Shown piece by piece: positions 37,431 to 49,776 of a DNA stretch of 64,000 nt (its first letter is position 1; each line of letters starts with the position of its first letter). The position numbers and the translations under genes are program-made. Below the pieces are notes generated by a model, which saw only the letters and a list, made by a program, of their open reading frames with translations, was not told the DNA's origin and did no database searches. Source of the stretch: Cryptomeria japonica (Eukaryota; Streptophyta; Pinopsida; Cupressales; Cupressaceae); NCBI RefSeq assembly GCF_030272615.1, contig NC_081413.1:716863867-716927866 (forward strand). The letters are read 5' to 3'.

Positions 37431-37915
37431 AAATATATAAAGTTAAATACAAATTAGAATAAAAAAATGAAAAATAATAAATAGATTAAAAATAATGTAA
37501 ATAGAAGTGAAATAAATAAAATAAAAAATTGGACAATAAACCAAAATTTAAAAAAGAACTAATGCACTAGTATAGTAAATACATCTATTTAAAGAAATGG
37601 TTAGAGGTATCTTCTTTCATAATAGAAAATAAAAATTAATATAAATAGAAGTGAAACACATATAAATAAGGATTGAACAATTAACCAAATTTTAAATAGG
37701 AAACATACTCCTTGATCAATAAAAATTGGATAATAAATCAAATTATAAAAATGAACTAATGCACTAGTATAGTAAATACATTGGAGATATAAATTTTCTT
37801 TCAAAATAACAAATAAAAAATAATATAAATAGAAGTGAAACACATATAAATAATAAATAATAATAAGAATTGAACAATTAACCAAATTTTAAAAAGGTAA
37901 CAAACTACCTTTTTA
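37430..37915. repeat. AT-rich tandem repeat, about 197-bp period
   Basis: AACTAATGCACTAGTATAG occurs at about 37557 and 37754, and AAATAGAAGTGAAACACATA follows each. A third, partial and more diverged unit precedes them near 37490. Low-complexity AT DNA. Confidence 0.8.
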
Positions 37916-37929
37916 ATTGACCGTGAGGT

Positions 37930-38054
37930 GAGAGAAACATCGGCGTAGCAATGAAAACAACCACACAACATCAAGCGAGTCCGAAGAATCAAACTCAAGA
38001 CCTCCGTATTAAGATGAAGTTGCAACGCCATTGCACTATGAGGTCATCCCTAAA
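37930..38054 (-). repeat. tRNA-derived SINE-like head
   Basis: On the minus strand a pol III-like box A (TAGTGCAATGG, 38028-38038) and box B-like sequence (GAGTTTGATTC, 37986-37996) are spaced as in a tRNA, preceded by GGGATGACCTCA. The clover leaf is not convincing enough for a functional tRNA. A SINE head joined to the AT-rich repeat is the likeliest reading. Confidence 0.45.
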
Positions 38055-38399
38055 ATGAAGCTTTTTAATTATAAAATGATAGATTAATTTAAAAAATGTG
38101 ATTTTTAATTTTTAATCAAATAATAAATTGTATTTATCCATCTATTTAGAAATTATAATGTTCATGATATTTATTTTTAATATTAATTAAGAACACACTA
38201 GTTTCCGTTGAACATACTTAATATTAATATTTATAATTAAGAAATACTAATTTCCGTTGACAATTTTGTTATATAATTGTAATTTTCTCTAATGGAATTA
38301 TTAATGATTTGTCATACAAGAGAGCTCTAATTGGTCCATTGACCAAACCATCACGATCTGTAACCAATAATGGCATGCCACGATTGGCTTCACACGAAA

Positions 38400-38560
38400 G
38401 CACTCGAAATTTATTTTATTTGCAGAAAAATATGATCCGCTTGTAGGATACTAATAAGCGCATTACAGGCGCGAGAGAGGTTAATGAGACAGAAGTTTTT
38501 TGAAGTTTATATGCTTGATTTCGGTGTCACTGGGACGGATTGAACCAACGTTCAGAGAAG
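38400..38560 (+). other. Candidate 5'-UTR exon of the p24 gene
   Basis: Ends in the strong donor CAGAGAAG|GTAAGTATTTT at 38560/38561. The upstream 100 bases are less repetitive than the surroundings and contain an AT-rich TATTTTATTT stretch near 38410. The transcription start is a guess. The only coding exon with an acceptor in reach is the p24 exon at 43223, giving a UTR intron of 4,662 bases. Confidence 0.5.
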
Positions 38561-39344
38561 GTAAGTATTTTTTAGATATTTTGATAAATTTGCTTAAAAA
38601 TATCTACATCCCTCCAAAAACCGTGCATTGTTTTGGTGATATCTGTAACATTTTTTTTGTATGTCGATATCTCTGCTAGATCATTTAATTTGAGTTCTAT
38701 CTTTGAATTTTTCTTTCGAATTTGATGAAGTTTGAAGTCTGTGCCGGGGACTTGATTGGTGGCGGTTGTTTTTCTTTCTGGAATTGGAGAGCGTAATAAA
38801 GAATTTGTTATTATTGAGGATGGCGTGAAACTGAGTTTTTGAGGGTCAATGTTTATTCTTAGCAAAATAGCTACATTTAGCTGCCGATCCCGTCAGTTAG
38901 ATTTCGCTTTTCGGATTATTTTTGTATTTACTTTCCTCTCTGCATATTTTTACATTTTAGGAGCGTGATTTTGAGTTTTGATAGGGTCGTTAGGTTTTCT
39001 TTGTGAAATGTTATACTGGATTTCTGATCTCGCTGCTTAGCTTTCATTTGCTTTTTCACTATTTAAGGTTTACTCTGTGTTTGGCAATTTGACATTCTGT
39101 TATCTAAGTCAAGATAAGGGTTTGTAAACACCTTTAAAGCAAATGTGTTTGACGTGGCAGTCCCGACTTTTTATGGTGTTTAAATTACCAATACTGTTTA
39201 GCTACTAAGGGCCAGGTCTTTTTTTTCGCTGCACATGTTTATTGAACCAGTTTTCAATAAGAGTAAATAATAGTGTATGCCTCCATCTCTCTCTTGAAAC
39301 ATCTTCTGATTTACTTCAAAGCATTTTTCCTTAACTTTTTTAAT

Positions 39345-39475
39345 AATTACAGAATCTTAAACTTGGGAAATCCCTGCTAACAAGCTCTAAAACTCATAAT
39401 CATCAGGGGACTCAGGTCCATGAGGTTTGAACCTGGGTCATCAACGCTGCCAGTGGTGCTAGTACATAGCCCTTT
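39345..39475 (-). repeat. Possible SINE with pol III box motifs
   Basis: Minus strand has TAGCACCACTGG (box A-like, 39450-39461) and GGTTCAAACC (exact box B core, 39424-39433), closer together than in a tRNA. Downstream sequence runs to an A-rich end near 39345. Tentative. Confidence 0.35.
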
Positions 39476-39837
39476 TGACCTCTTTTGATTTACTCTATTG
39501 CTACAATTTATCAGCCCAAATGAAATGTTATCAAAGCGATTTAAGCACAGGTCTCTAGAGTCTACAATCTAAACAGAATCCAGTGAAGGAGTTATTGTGG
39601 TTTTCCACCGAGTTCTGTTAGTGATATATGGTAGGGTTAAACTTAGATATCATCAAATAGAAATCTTCAGGCTTGGACATTTCCTAAGTTGTTGGTAATT
39701 GGCTTAAAATGTCTTGCTTTGAGTGAATATTTTCCACAGATATTGGTTCAATTTAGTTTAATACTTTAATTCCAATAATCAGTGATTGAAAAGCCCTGCT
39801 AATGTTAAATTAGGGATCTTTATATTGCAAGGGTTGT

Positions 39838-42560
39838 ATTGAATGAATGCTTTTAATAACGTCCACAAGGCCAAACAGCCAATGGGATCCATGGGTAGCC
39901 AGCAAAGATCAAAAAGCTGTGTTTGCTAAACCTCCTTTTACTTTTCCTTCTGCATCTTGGATCTCATATAGTGTAACTTGACTAAGAAATTTGCAACTCT
40001 TGTTATCTTTTCTTCTTCAAAAAAATTGCTCGAAGTGTTTACATTTAGCGTGTCAATGTAGTGGATCCGGATATCCTTGTAAGCTGGGCATTCCATGATG
40101 TAATGCCATTCTGTCTCCACTACTCATTGGGTGCAATATCTACACTTTCTATCTGCCCACTCCTCTTTAGGTATCTTCCATCTTCCAGTTTCACATCTAA
40201 GTTGATGTGAGCTGGTTCTTATCTGAGCAGTTAACATTTTTGCCTTCCATTTTATATCCATTCCTATGTAATTCTTTTGTGTATGGTCATGTGTGGGATT
40301 GAAATTTTTGATATAGTATTCCCTTTTCCTCCCAAGTTGTCTTGTCCACATGTTTTCTCTAAATTTTTCTTGCACATACTTTTTTATTTCCTTATTGTTT
40401 TTTGGGCAGTCCCTTGTGCTAATATCCCATTTATTCATCCATTTAATGTGTTGCTTCATCCATGTATCCTTCTTTCTCTCTAGATTCTCTTCCGCTGCTA
40501 TTTTTTGTGAACAATGTATCTCCATGTTTTCTACTCTTCTTAGATAACTTAGTAGCCGAAACATAATCCATGCCTCAATAGGAAAAGCCCTTGCTTCCGC
40601 TAGAACAATCTCATATGGAATAGATGATTTAATCTTTGAGGCTATTTGTGATTAAATGTTTTTGTAATGTCTCTATCTGCCTCCATTTACTTTTTGAAGT
40701 GTTGCTGCCCTAAACCTCACAACCATATAAAACCATTAGAACCACAAGAAGGCCAAAAAGAGTTTTCTTAGTTTTCCAGTCCCATAGCTCAGCTCTTCTA
40801 CATCTATTTTGCAATGAGTATAAGGCTTTCCATCTTCCTTGGATCCTTTTCGCTCTACATGTTTCCCAATTGAGTTTATTGTGGAAGTCAAGGCCAAGGT
40901 ATTTATATTCGTTGACTATTTGTAGTGGGCTGCCCTAAAAAACAAATTCTCTATGAACGTTCTTTCTCTTCAAGGTAAAGATCATAACCTTAGTTTTGAT
41001 AGTGTTCACCTACATCCCAACCTCATGACAAAAAAGTTCTAGAGCCTTCAAGTGTTCCTTCAAATCCAGTGCTGTTTTTGCCATTAAAATAAGATCATCA
41101 GCATATAGAAGTAGTTTTATAATATAATTGGTCAAACAAACTCCCCCACCAATCCATTCCTCTAACTTGTCAATGTATAACCCAAATAAAGTAGGAGATA
41201 ATGGGCAGCCCTGCTTGACCCCAATGTCACTTCCAAAGCATTATGATAATCCCTATTTGGTTCGGAATTTGGCCCAGACTTGAACATACAAGCTATGAAC
41301 AACAGCCCTATAATGCTTTGGAATTCCCAATTCTTCCATTCTACTCCATAGTTTACTTCTAGGTACTGTGTCAAAAGTTTTCTTGAAATCAACAAAGCAG
41401 CAAAAGACGTCCCCTCCTTGTTTGTCCCAAACCTTTTAAATCAAGTGTCTGAGTGTAATGCAATGGTCAATGGTAGAATGTTTTGGCCTAAAACCTGTCT
41501 GCCCTTTTGCCCTCTTTCCCTCTTTTTCAGCCCAAATACTGATTCGTCTTTCTATCATGCTCCCAAAAAGTTTACCAAAAAGAGGATTGTTCATCATAGT
41601 GCGATAATTTGAAGGATTGTTGATGTCCCCACTCTTAAGCAAGGGGATGACAACACTAGTTGTTCAATTTGTCGGAAATCTATTTTGAATGACCCCATTG
41701 AATATTCATTTAATGTGAGGTGTGAGGATTTCCAAGCCCCATCTTAAGTATTCCGCTTGTTAGCTATCTATGTCTCGAGCTTTACCTGCTGCAAGCTTTT
41801 TAATTACTTAATTAATATTGTCTGAGGAGAAGAGTTTAGTTCTTGACTTGATTACCGGTGAGGTATCTTTATCTTGCACTCTCTCATATAGTTGCTTTGC
41901 ATATTCTAACCACTGAATATTTGTGATGTTATTCTCTTTGATTGTGTTTTCATTGTGTCTCTTTGCTGCAACTCTCTTCAAAAGCCTCTTGGATTGTGCC
42001 TCCCAAGAAAAATCAGCTCTTCTCTTCTTGTTTGCATATAAACCTCTTTTTTCATTTTTACTAGCTTTACATATTCCTTGTTATTGCCCCATACTTTGAC
42101 CATTTTTTTGCTGCCTTTGATTCTTCATCATACCATGGATTTTACGGAAAGCTATTCTTGCTACATCTTTTAGGCCTAGACCTTTTGCATGAGTTGAGTG
42201 CCCTGAGGATTATTGAAGTCAGCTTGATGCTTCCTATTGCTTCTTTGCTTGAATTGGCTAGCCCATTGGCTCCCCTTCCATGTAGCTGTTTTTTGAGCAT
42301 TGTTTGAAAGGTTTCTTGGTTTTCATGTGTCAAGAGGACTGTAGCTTGAGTGACCTCTTTTTTTTCCTTTTTGTTGTATTTTCTCTTGGTGCTGGTTATC
42401 TTTAGGCATGCTAATCTGAATATATATTGGGCTGTGGTCTAATTTCATTTCTGTAAAAAGCTATGGCATCCAAAACCCATAGAGTATAATCATTTTTTCC
42501 TTAAAGTCAGCCTTATTAGAAAAATTAACTCTGAGTGATAAATGGTCACTTTAAGTCTCT
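39838..42560 (-). mobile_element. LINE retrotransposon, copy 1 (antisense in the p24 intron)
   Basis: Minus-strand, 5'-truncated non-LTR element with many frame breaks. Order of readable parts: end of an endonuclease domain with LDHSPIYIQI near 42440; a linker (NPWYDEESKAAKKW); RT start with SGDINNPSNYRTM and KGQTGFRPKHSTIDH (41436-41642); VDFKKTFDTVPRSKLW; GVKQGCPLSPTLFGLYIDKLEE near 41170-41220; LLLYADDLILMAK near 41100 (catalytic ADD); YKYLGLDFH; the C-terminal domain at 40124-40564; and a zinc-type tail CRYC..EWHYIMECPAY (39938-40140). The 3' end lies near 39841 with a short GAAT repeat (ATTC on the element strand). Same family as the copies at 47391 and 56280. Confidence 0.88.
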
Positions 42561-43222
42561 TTTCATTTAATGAGTAACTTTACTAGATGAGTCACTGTAA
42601 TTAACGAGGCCCAAGATTTAGAAGAAAATTATAGTAGCTTCTCAGATTCACAATGTTGCTCTATACCACATCAAACAATATTCATTCAGAAAGACTCATA
42701 CTATACACAGGTCATACTTACAAAATGTATCTAAAACCATACTAAGTGTAACACGCCTTGATACTGTAGTAGAGGCTTCACATATACATGCGTGTGTGTG
42801 AGAAGAAAAAAGAGATTAAATTGAGTATGGAGCATTTTGTTGAGAGCAGTTTTGAATCTAATGAAGAACGCTTCTTAGCGGCACATGAATGTGAAACTTT
42901 CAGAATCCTCACTGTACATTGAGTTATTAAGCAATATAATATACATTTCTGGATTTTTGCTCAAACCAAATATTTGCATGTTAAAATATTGACTGTTCAG
43001 TGAATTTTTTCATAGTACTGAAGTTTTCACTATCTGAACAGTCTTTGATCAGCACATTTTCAAATACCCTGTGTATTAAAGTCTGTTTTTACAGAATTAA
43101 TCTTAATGATTGAAAGCTTCTCAGCTGACTGTGGCCTTATTTTTATTTTTTTTCTTTGTGATCCATACAAGGATAAACCATGTTCCTTTCCCAATTTAAT
43201 TTTTTCTTGACTTCTTATGCAG

Positions 43223-43378
43223 TGATTCTATTCCAGATTGCACAGAAGGGATTTGTAGTTAGTTGTCAAGGAAGCTAATGCATTTCAAAATTTTGGAAGG
43301 GTTTACAAAGTGTTAGAGTTGCTGGCACTGTTTGGAAACAGGATATATGTTCTTGAATAGCAGAGAAGAATTACACTG
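43223..43378 (+). other. 5' UTR part of the p24 coding exon
   Basis: From the acceptor TTATGCAG to the ATG. It contains an upstream ATG at 43278 in another frame. The ATG at 43379 is chosen because it opens the signal peptide and the frame runs unbroken into the GOLD domain. Confidence 0.5.
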
Positions 43379-43591
43379 ATGGGGCTTGCTTTTGTCAAGA
43401 CAGGGCTGTTTCTTGTCCTCTGCTTTTTACTATTCAGCTTGCAGTTGGCATTTGGTCTCAGGTTTGTAATTGACAGGGAGGAATGCTTTTCCCATACTGT
43501 TCCATATGATGGGGATACTGTGCACATGTCTTTCGTTGTAATTAAAGCAGACACCTCATGGCATTATGAGGATTATGGTGTAGACCTTGTG
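43379..43591 (+). CDS. p24/emp24 family (GOLD domain) cargo receptor, first coding exon (partial)
   Basis: 71 codons from ATG 43379 to the donor CTTGTG|GTTAGTA at 43591/43592 (phase 0). The first 26 residues form a signal peptide with a hydrophobic core (LFLVLCFLLFSL) and likely cleavage after AFG. The mature start LRFVIDREECFSHTVPY, then DTVHMSFVVIKADTSWHYED and GVDLV, is the beginning of the GOLD domain as in plant p24 beta-type proteins. p24 proteins are single-pass membrane receptors cycling between ER and Golgi in COPI/COPII vesicles. The family is about 200-215 residues; the rest of the GOLD domain, coiled coil, membrane segment and tail are not visible before 64000. There are no frame breaks and splice sites are good, so the gene is probably live. 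An acceptor at 43222 precedes a 156-base 5' UTR segment. Confidence 0.85.
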
Positions 43592-46500
43592 GTTAGTATA
43601 TTTGTTCTACATACCATGTTAACTTATTCTGCAATTTGAATGTAACTGCAATTTTTAACTTCTTAGATTCAGGGTTCTTGAATTATCTTTTGTTTTTAAA
43701 ATCCATTTTACTTCATTAAAAAAATTGCAGATGCTCTATGCATTTCATCTTGGAATCTGATTTCCTTAATTATTTGCTGTTTCTGAACTTTCTGAGCATC
43801 ATTTCACTATATCAGAGAAAATGCACATGCTTTTCAGGAGTTGGCATGATGGCACACATCAAACCTGCCTGACTATACTTAAGAAGTATTTCAAACAAAA
43901 ATAACAGAAATTTAAGATTCAAGAAAATGCAAAGTGGATAGCTTCTAATAAGACAAAGAATGAACAGAAGGTTTAATACATAGTACTTTGGTGGGCTACT
44001 TTTGTTTCATATTCTGCTAGTGAAGAGTTATGATGATTAACTTTTTCCCATAATACCAAAGTAGTTGTGCCTCTCTTTGGGGGCGGGCTCAACATCAGTT
44101 TCTGCAAAGAAGGCCATTCTATCCTTTGTGATCGAGGGATATTTATGTTTAATGTCTTTTTGTGTGGGTTGTGACGCTCTTGATTATACATGTTGATTTT
44201 ACGGTAGCTCATTCTAACATAATTTGTCATCTTTAAGCAACAATTCACAAATTTTGTGCAAAGATCGATATATTTTCAAAGGCATGGTTATTTGTGTTTA
44301 TATTAATAGCATCATTTATTTCCTTATATAAGAAAACGTTTTAATTTAAGAACGTGTCACCTCATGATGAATATCTCCCAGAAGTTTTAAACATCTAATA
44401 GAGTGACACAAGGTTTGCATCATTTGCAAATTTGGAATTCCTTATATGGAGTGCTTTAGCTTTTTGACATTGTCAATTGGTTTCCATGATGGTTTTCTCA
44501 TGGCTAGAGGCACATTGATTGTAATTGCAGAGGGTATAATTGGATCAATTTGGGCCCACGACTTGCCACATGGTGGGGAAAGGATAAAATGAAGAATTCA
44601 TTTTTTGTTTCTATGGACAACCTTCATATTTAGAGTAATTTTTGATTCCAAATTGAATCGTTACATATAATTTACCATGGTTTCTTGAATATGTTCTCTA
44701 CTTCTTCACCTTGTGTGTCCAAGTCCAACTATATGTATACAAGGATGAAAGGTCCATAAGTGTCTGAAAAGCATTCCACATCTAGTTCTTCTACCAAGAC
44801 TTCACATCTTTTGGGCATAGTTTATTGTATTGTGTTAGGGATGTGGGTCATCATGTTCTAAGAGTTACTATTCTATCACTGGTTTCCAATTGAACTTCTT
44901 TTAGATGTATATTGAATCAAGGCATGTTGTTTTGTAACAATATATGTCTTTCTCTAATTGAATTTTGTTTTTGGAATATCTAGATGCATGATAGATTCCA
45001 ATGTTTGCAATAGATCACCACATTAAATGTTTGGGAATTTGTTTTTCTGTCTATCTTTTTCCCATTCAAGGAATGTTGTACCCTACTATTGTGTTTGTGT
45101 TTGAATTTAGTTCAAATTAGCATTAGAGCTTGTGATATGCACATTCCACTGTGGGTATCTTAGGTTCATAAAATCCTTGATTCAATCAAGCATTATGTTA
45201 TGCATTTGTTTCTTCAAAACTCCAGTTCATAGTAAAAGGCCTTTATTGTGAGAGGTTGTTTAGACTCTGAAACTTATAGAACCTTTTGTAGCCTTTGTGG
45301 GTTCTTTACTATTTATAATAAAGTATATTCCAACTTCCATATGTTTAAATCCAGATGATGCACCGCATGCCTCAAATGCCAGTGCTTTACTATTTGAACT
45401 CTAGAGCACATATATGAGTTGAAACAAGATAAGGGAAGAGTGGAAGGACATAAAATGACTTGTCCATGTCCAACTCTTAATTGGATTTAAAAGGTCCATG
45501 AGAAGACCTTATCAGATCTGAACAATGGTAGCTGCCAAGATGAGTTTGGAGAACACTAATTGATGAAAACAGGAAACTAGATGGCAACTCATAAATGAAG
45601 AGCTTGAGGTTTTTACAGGATAAAGAATGAATAATTTATAATTCCCATGAAGTGTTAGATTGTACAATAAGGTTAATATACAACAGAAATATAAACTCCC
45701 CATGCAAAAGAATGATCCTCAAAATGTGTCTAGACACTGAAAGACACCAGAGAGAAGAAACAACTTTGAAACATATAGATGGGGAATGCAAGTAACAGAC
45801 AAAAAGGGTATGTGAATGGATTGCAGAAATGGTGAGAGGCGCTAATCACATTTAAATAATAAAAGCCGACTTACACATGAAGGCCTACTAATATAAGTAG
45901 GCTCACTTAAACATGCAGGCTCCATAAATAGGGCACACACAACCCAAATAAGATGAACATAACCCAAAGTTGCTACACAAGAATCTATAACTAAAAGTCT
46001 AAAAGGGTTTTACATAGTCTGACATCCCCTCTAAAGTTCAACTTGAGGACATGGAAGAAAGGTGACATCCAAGCCCAAACAAGAGAGGCTCCAATGTTCT
46101 CCCTGACAACAACTTCTAGCTACTCAAGAAACTCCTGCAATCTGGAAAATTGCCTCATTGTTTGCATATATTTGAAGGTAAAAATCTCTTCCATCTCCAG
46201 CAAAAAATCACAATTCTTGGTTGCTACATCTCACACACTAGCCTTGATATCCAGATCCAAAAAGAAAGGAATTGGTCCCATTGCAAAATGGATCTAAAGA
46301 AATCAAAATGCTATGTAACCATAAGTTGAGTAACAAATAGATTGCTTAATGGGCATCTGCTTCAAAACAAACAAAATGTGAAGCAAAACCTGAAATCCAT
46401 GCCATTCAAGAAGAATTGCCACACGTGTCTCTCAATCATGAATGTTATTTCCATGTTATCAAGCCATTATCGATAATAATCGGAGATAATGGAAATCAAA

Positions 46501-46682
46501 GAATGAAGAAGTGATTCCTTTGTAGATACATGACCTCTACTAAAAGAATGAAGCAAGTACTCTTTGGACACATGACTTGAAGCAACTCCTCTAAGACACT
46601 TGGATCTCCAACATCCTTTTTAATCAACTCGTGGAAGCAAAGTTGAAATCAACATGCTAATATTCACTCCATGTGGTGTTCC
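43592..46682 (+). other. First coding intron of p24 (start); no gene recognised
   Basis: AT-rich, with no recognisable p24 continuation and no clear transposon coding sequence. Confidence 0.5.
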
Positions 46683-47110
46683 ACATACCTAAGGCCATCT
46701 ATCCATCAAATGCAATAGAAAGCCCATAATGCATGAGTGCAAGAGGCCTTAATTCATAACAATGTCATTTTTATCATGAGTTTCATAATCCCAAACACAG
46801 CCATGCTTGGCTGAATTGAGCCGACATCACTTTTGATCAAGGGAATCTCCTGTGTTGTATTTACATACCTAAGGCCATCTATCCATCAATGCAATAGAAA
46901 GCCCATAATGGATGAGCGCAAGAAGCCTTAATTCATAACAATGTCATTTTTATCATTAGTTTCATAATCCCAAACACAACCATGCTTGGCTGAATTGAGC
47001 CGACACCACTTTTGATCAAGGGAATCTCATGTGTTAATCCCAAACAAGCCATGCTTGGCTGAATTGAGCCGACATCACTTTTGATCAAGGGAATCTCCTG
47101 TGTTGTATTC
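46683..47110. repeat. Tandem duplication, 180-bp unit plus partial third copy
   Basis: ACATACCTAAGGCCATCTAT starts units at 46683 and 46863. The last 70 or so bases (AAGCCATGCTTGGCTGAATT to CTCCTGTGTT) are repeated once more at about 47037-47110. Copies are nearly identical, so the duplication is fairly recent. A minus-strand open frame crosses it without known domains. Confidence 0.9.
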
Positions 47111-47390
47111 ACAAAATACAAAATATAATGCTCACGTATCTCTCCTCTAAAGTGTCAACAAATATAGCAGCTCTAGAAACAACCTCTTTTGCTTTTAAAC
47201 TCTCAATTGGTACAGTAAGAAGACTCTCCAAATGGGGTGTATGTTTTTTTCTTCTTATATGGATCAACAATTGGAACATTGAAAGTTTGATTTGAGTGGG
47301 TGCATCCTATGGGGGAATCTCAACATAACTAGAGATTACCTTATCATACTTGGGGGATATCATTGATGCAGTTTCTCTTGAATCTCAAGT

Positions 47391-48862
47391 GAATGAATGA
47401 ATGAATGATTTAATGACATCCATGAGACCAAGCAATCTAAGGGATCGAGAATTGCAGCCTTAAGTTATCTTCAAACTCCTTTCAATGTCAAATCTTCTAC
47501 TATGGGTCTTGACTAGGAAGCTACTAGTTTCGCTAATCCTAGCTTCCTCAAATAACTCGTGTGGGCTACCAACTTTCAAGCTGTTTTCATACTAAACACA
47601 AATATCCTCATATGTTGTGCACTTAATAATAAAGTGCCATTGCATCTTCACCGCCCCCTTACTATAGAATATGCAAGTTCTCTCTTCCCGTTTTCTCAGG
47701 CATAGTCCATCTACTAGTCTTGCACCTAAGATGATGTGATCTAGTCCTCAATTGTGCAATTAGCAACCTTGCTTTTCCTTTAGAAACTGCCCCTTGATAT
47801 GTTTTTTCATGAGTTCTTCGGTTGGGTTAAACTCTTTGACATTATATGCTTTTTTTCACCCAATTTGCTTTGTCCACATGATGTCCCTGAATTTTTCTGT
47901 CACATTTTTTTTTATTTCCTCATTTGTGGTAGGACATTCATGCAAATTGATGCCCCATTTGCTCAACCATTTGTTGTTTCACTTCATCCATGTTTTGTTC
48001 CTTTAACCTGACGACTCCACAACTATTTTGGGCCAACGGTGGTTATCCATGTTTTCAGCCTTCTTTAGGTAACTTAGCAACTGGGTTATTGTTGATACCT
48101 CCAATGAGAAAATTCTTGCTTCAGTTGAAAGAATCTTACAAGGAACCATGGTTTTGACTTTGATATTGCTTGTGATTAGGTGCTTTTGGATTCTTTCTTT
48201 TTGTTTCCAATTGCAATTTGACATGCTACTACCCGAAAATTTGCAGCCATAAAGGTCAACCGTTGCAACCAGCAAACCAAAAAGAGTTTTCTTGGTTTTC
48301 CAATCCCACAATTAGCTTTTCAGTTTTTGAGTAAGAAGCTTTCCATCCTCCCTATATCCTCTTCTCTCTACAAGATTCCGAACTAAGCTTGTAGTGCAAA
48401 TCAATCTCAAGATACTTGTATTCTTAAACTATTTTCAATGGGCTGCATTCAAAAATAAAGTTAATTTGTTTGTCTTTTCTATTTAATGAAAAAGTCATGA
48501 CTTTGGTCTTGGTAGTGTTCATTTGCATCCCAACGTTGACAAAATTGTTCGAAGACCTTAAAATGTTATCTTAGCCCATGAGCTGTTTTTCAAATTTGGA
48601 TAAGATTGTTAGCATATAATACTAGCTTCACAACATACATTGCTAGCTGGACTAGTCTTCTAATTTGTCAATGTATAGGCCAAACAAAATGGCAGATAGA
48701 GGGCATCCTTGTTTAACACCAATGTCGCTACCAAAACATTTGGACATTCCTTCACTTGTTCTGATTTTAGCTCTACCCTGCTCAAAAAGTTTATGCACCA
48801 TTGCTCTATACACATCTAGTATACTCAGTTCTTCCAATTTGTTCCACTATTTGTTTGTAGAA
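47391..48862 (-). mobile_element. LINE fragment, copy 2
   Basis: Minus-strand copy of the LINE at 39838. RT block with DVYRAMVHKLFEQGRAK and DIGVKQGCPLSAILFGLYID (48652-48837), then WDWKTKKTLFGLLVATVDLY and the C-terminal domain (48003-48311), with zinc-tail remnants near 47620-47690. Its 3' end carries (GAAT)4 at 47391-47407 followed by sequence colinear with the copy 1 end. It is 5'-truncated at about 48862, where an LTR-like sequence begins. Multiple stops. Confidence 0.85.
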
Positions 48863-48872
48863 CACGCATTAA

Positions 48873-49600
48873 CATTGAGAGGTGGGGTGAATTAGTGTTA
48901 AATACTTAATTTGAATTAAGTAACCTGTTCTTTGCATTTAACAAATTGAAGATTGGCTTAGTTTAAAACTGAATGAAATGAAAGATACAAGGAAAGCAAC
49001 CACACAATAAGAGGACAAATTTTTTACGTGGAAACCCAAATTGGGAAAACCACGGTGAGAAATTTTGTTAGGATCTATTGTCCTAATCCAGCCTCACAGT
49101 TAAAAATATTACAATATCTTAGGGCACCAACTTGTTGATGTGTTTTTTAGGCACTTCCAACACAGAATAAAATACCAAGGTATTTTACCCTCTCTTGAAC
49201 AAGATCACCTCAGATACTAAATATCTGATCAACTAAGATGATTCCAAGGTTTCTACGGTTAGTTCTTGACACGTGGATAACTCAATGGTTTGATGTGAAT
49301 TGCTGTTCTTACTTGGGGACTTACACAATTGTTCTAAAGATTTCAAACTTATCTTGAATGGAGTAGGCTTGCCAATGATTTCAAACGACTTAAGATTTTG
49401 CAACTTGAGCTCTTAATCTATTCTAACAAAGATTTTAAAACAAAATGCAAAAGGATGATGGTTTAGAAGCTCTAATCTAATCCTAGAATGCAAGAGATAG
49501 TGAATGATTCAATGAAATTCAACTAGGCTAAGTATTACCATCAAAGAACAACTCTACACAAGCTTAGTGCAATCGTCTAAGGTAAATTTACAGATGTTCA
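48873..49600 (-). repeat. LTR-like sequence related to the LTR at 21398
   Basis: ACATTGAGAGGTGGGGTGAATTAGTG-type start parallels CACTGAGAGGGGGGGTGAAT at 21415. Further on, ACGTGGAAACCCAAATTGGG followed by AAAACCACGGTG parallels ATGGAAAACC..AAACCATGGTG. The TGTTGG terminus is missing and the right boundary is unclear. Probably a decayed solo LTR on the minus strand. Confidence 0.45.
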
Positions 49601-49776
49601 AATACATGCTAAGCAACATCAACACCATCAATTGGATGCATATCAACGGGCAAGCATAAATTGAAGTTAAGTTTGATTTATATTCCAATTGTCCACACAA
49701 GGCAAACTCACAATCAACAAGAAGCTAGTGGTATGGATAAACGAATTTTATTCAAATGCATTCAATAATCTTTCAT

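Larger units (their letters stand above)
38561..43222 (+). other. Candidate intron in the p24 5' UTR
   Basis: From GTAAGTATTT to TTCTTATGCAG. It contains an antisense LINE fragment (39838-42560) and a SINE-like head near 39424-39461. An alternative acceptor, TTCCAG, lies 14 bases further on. Confidence 0.5.

Noticed and set aside
39424..39461. Functional tRNA gene
   Set aside because: Box A and box B are too close and no acceptor stem or clover leaf can be formed; at best a SINE remnant.
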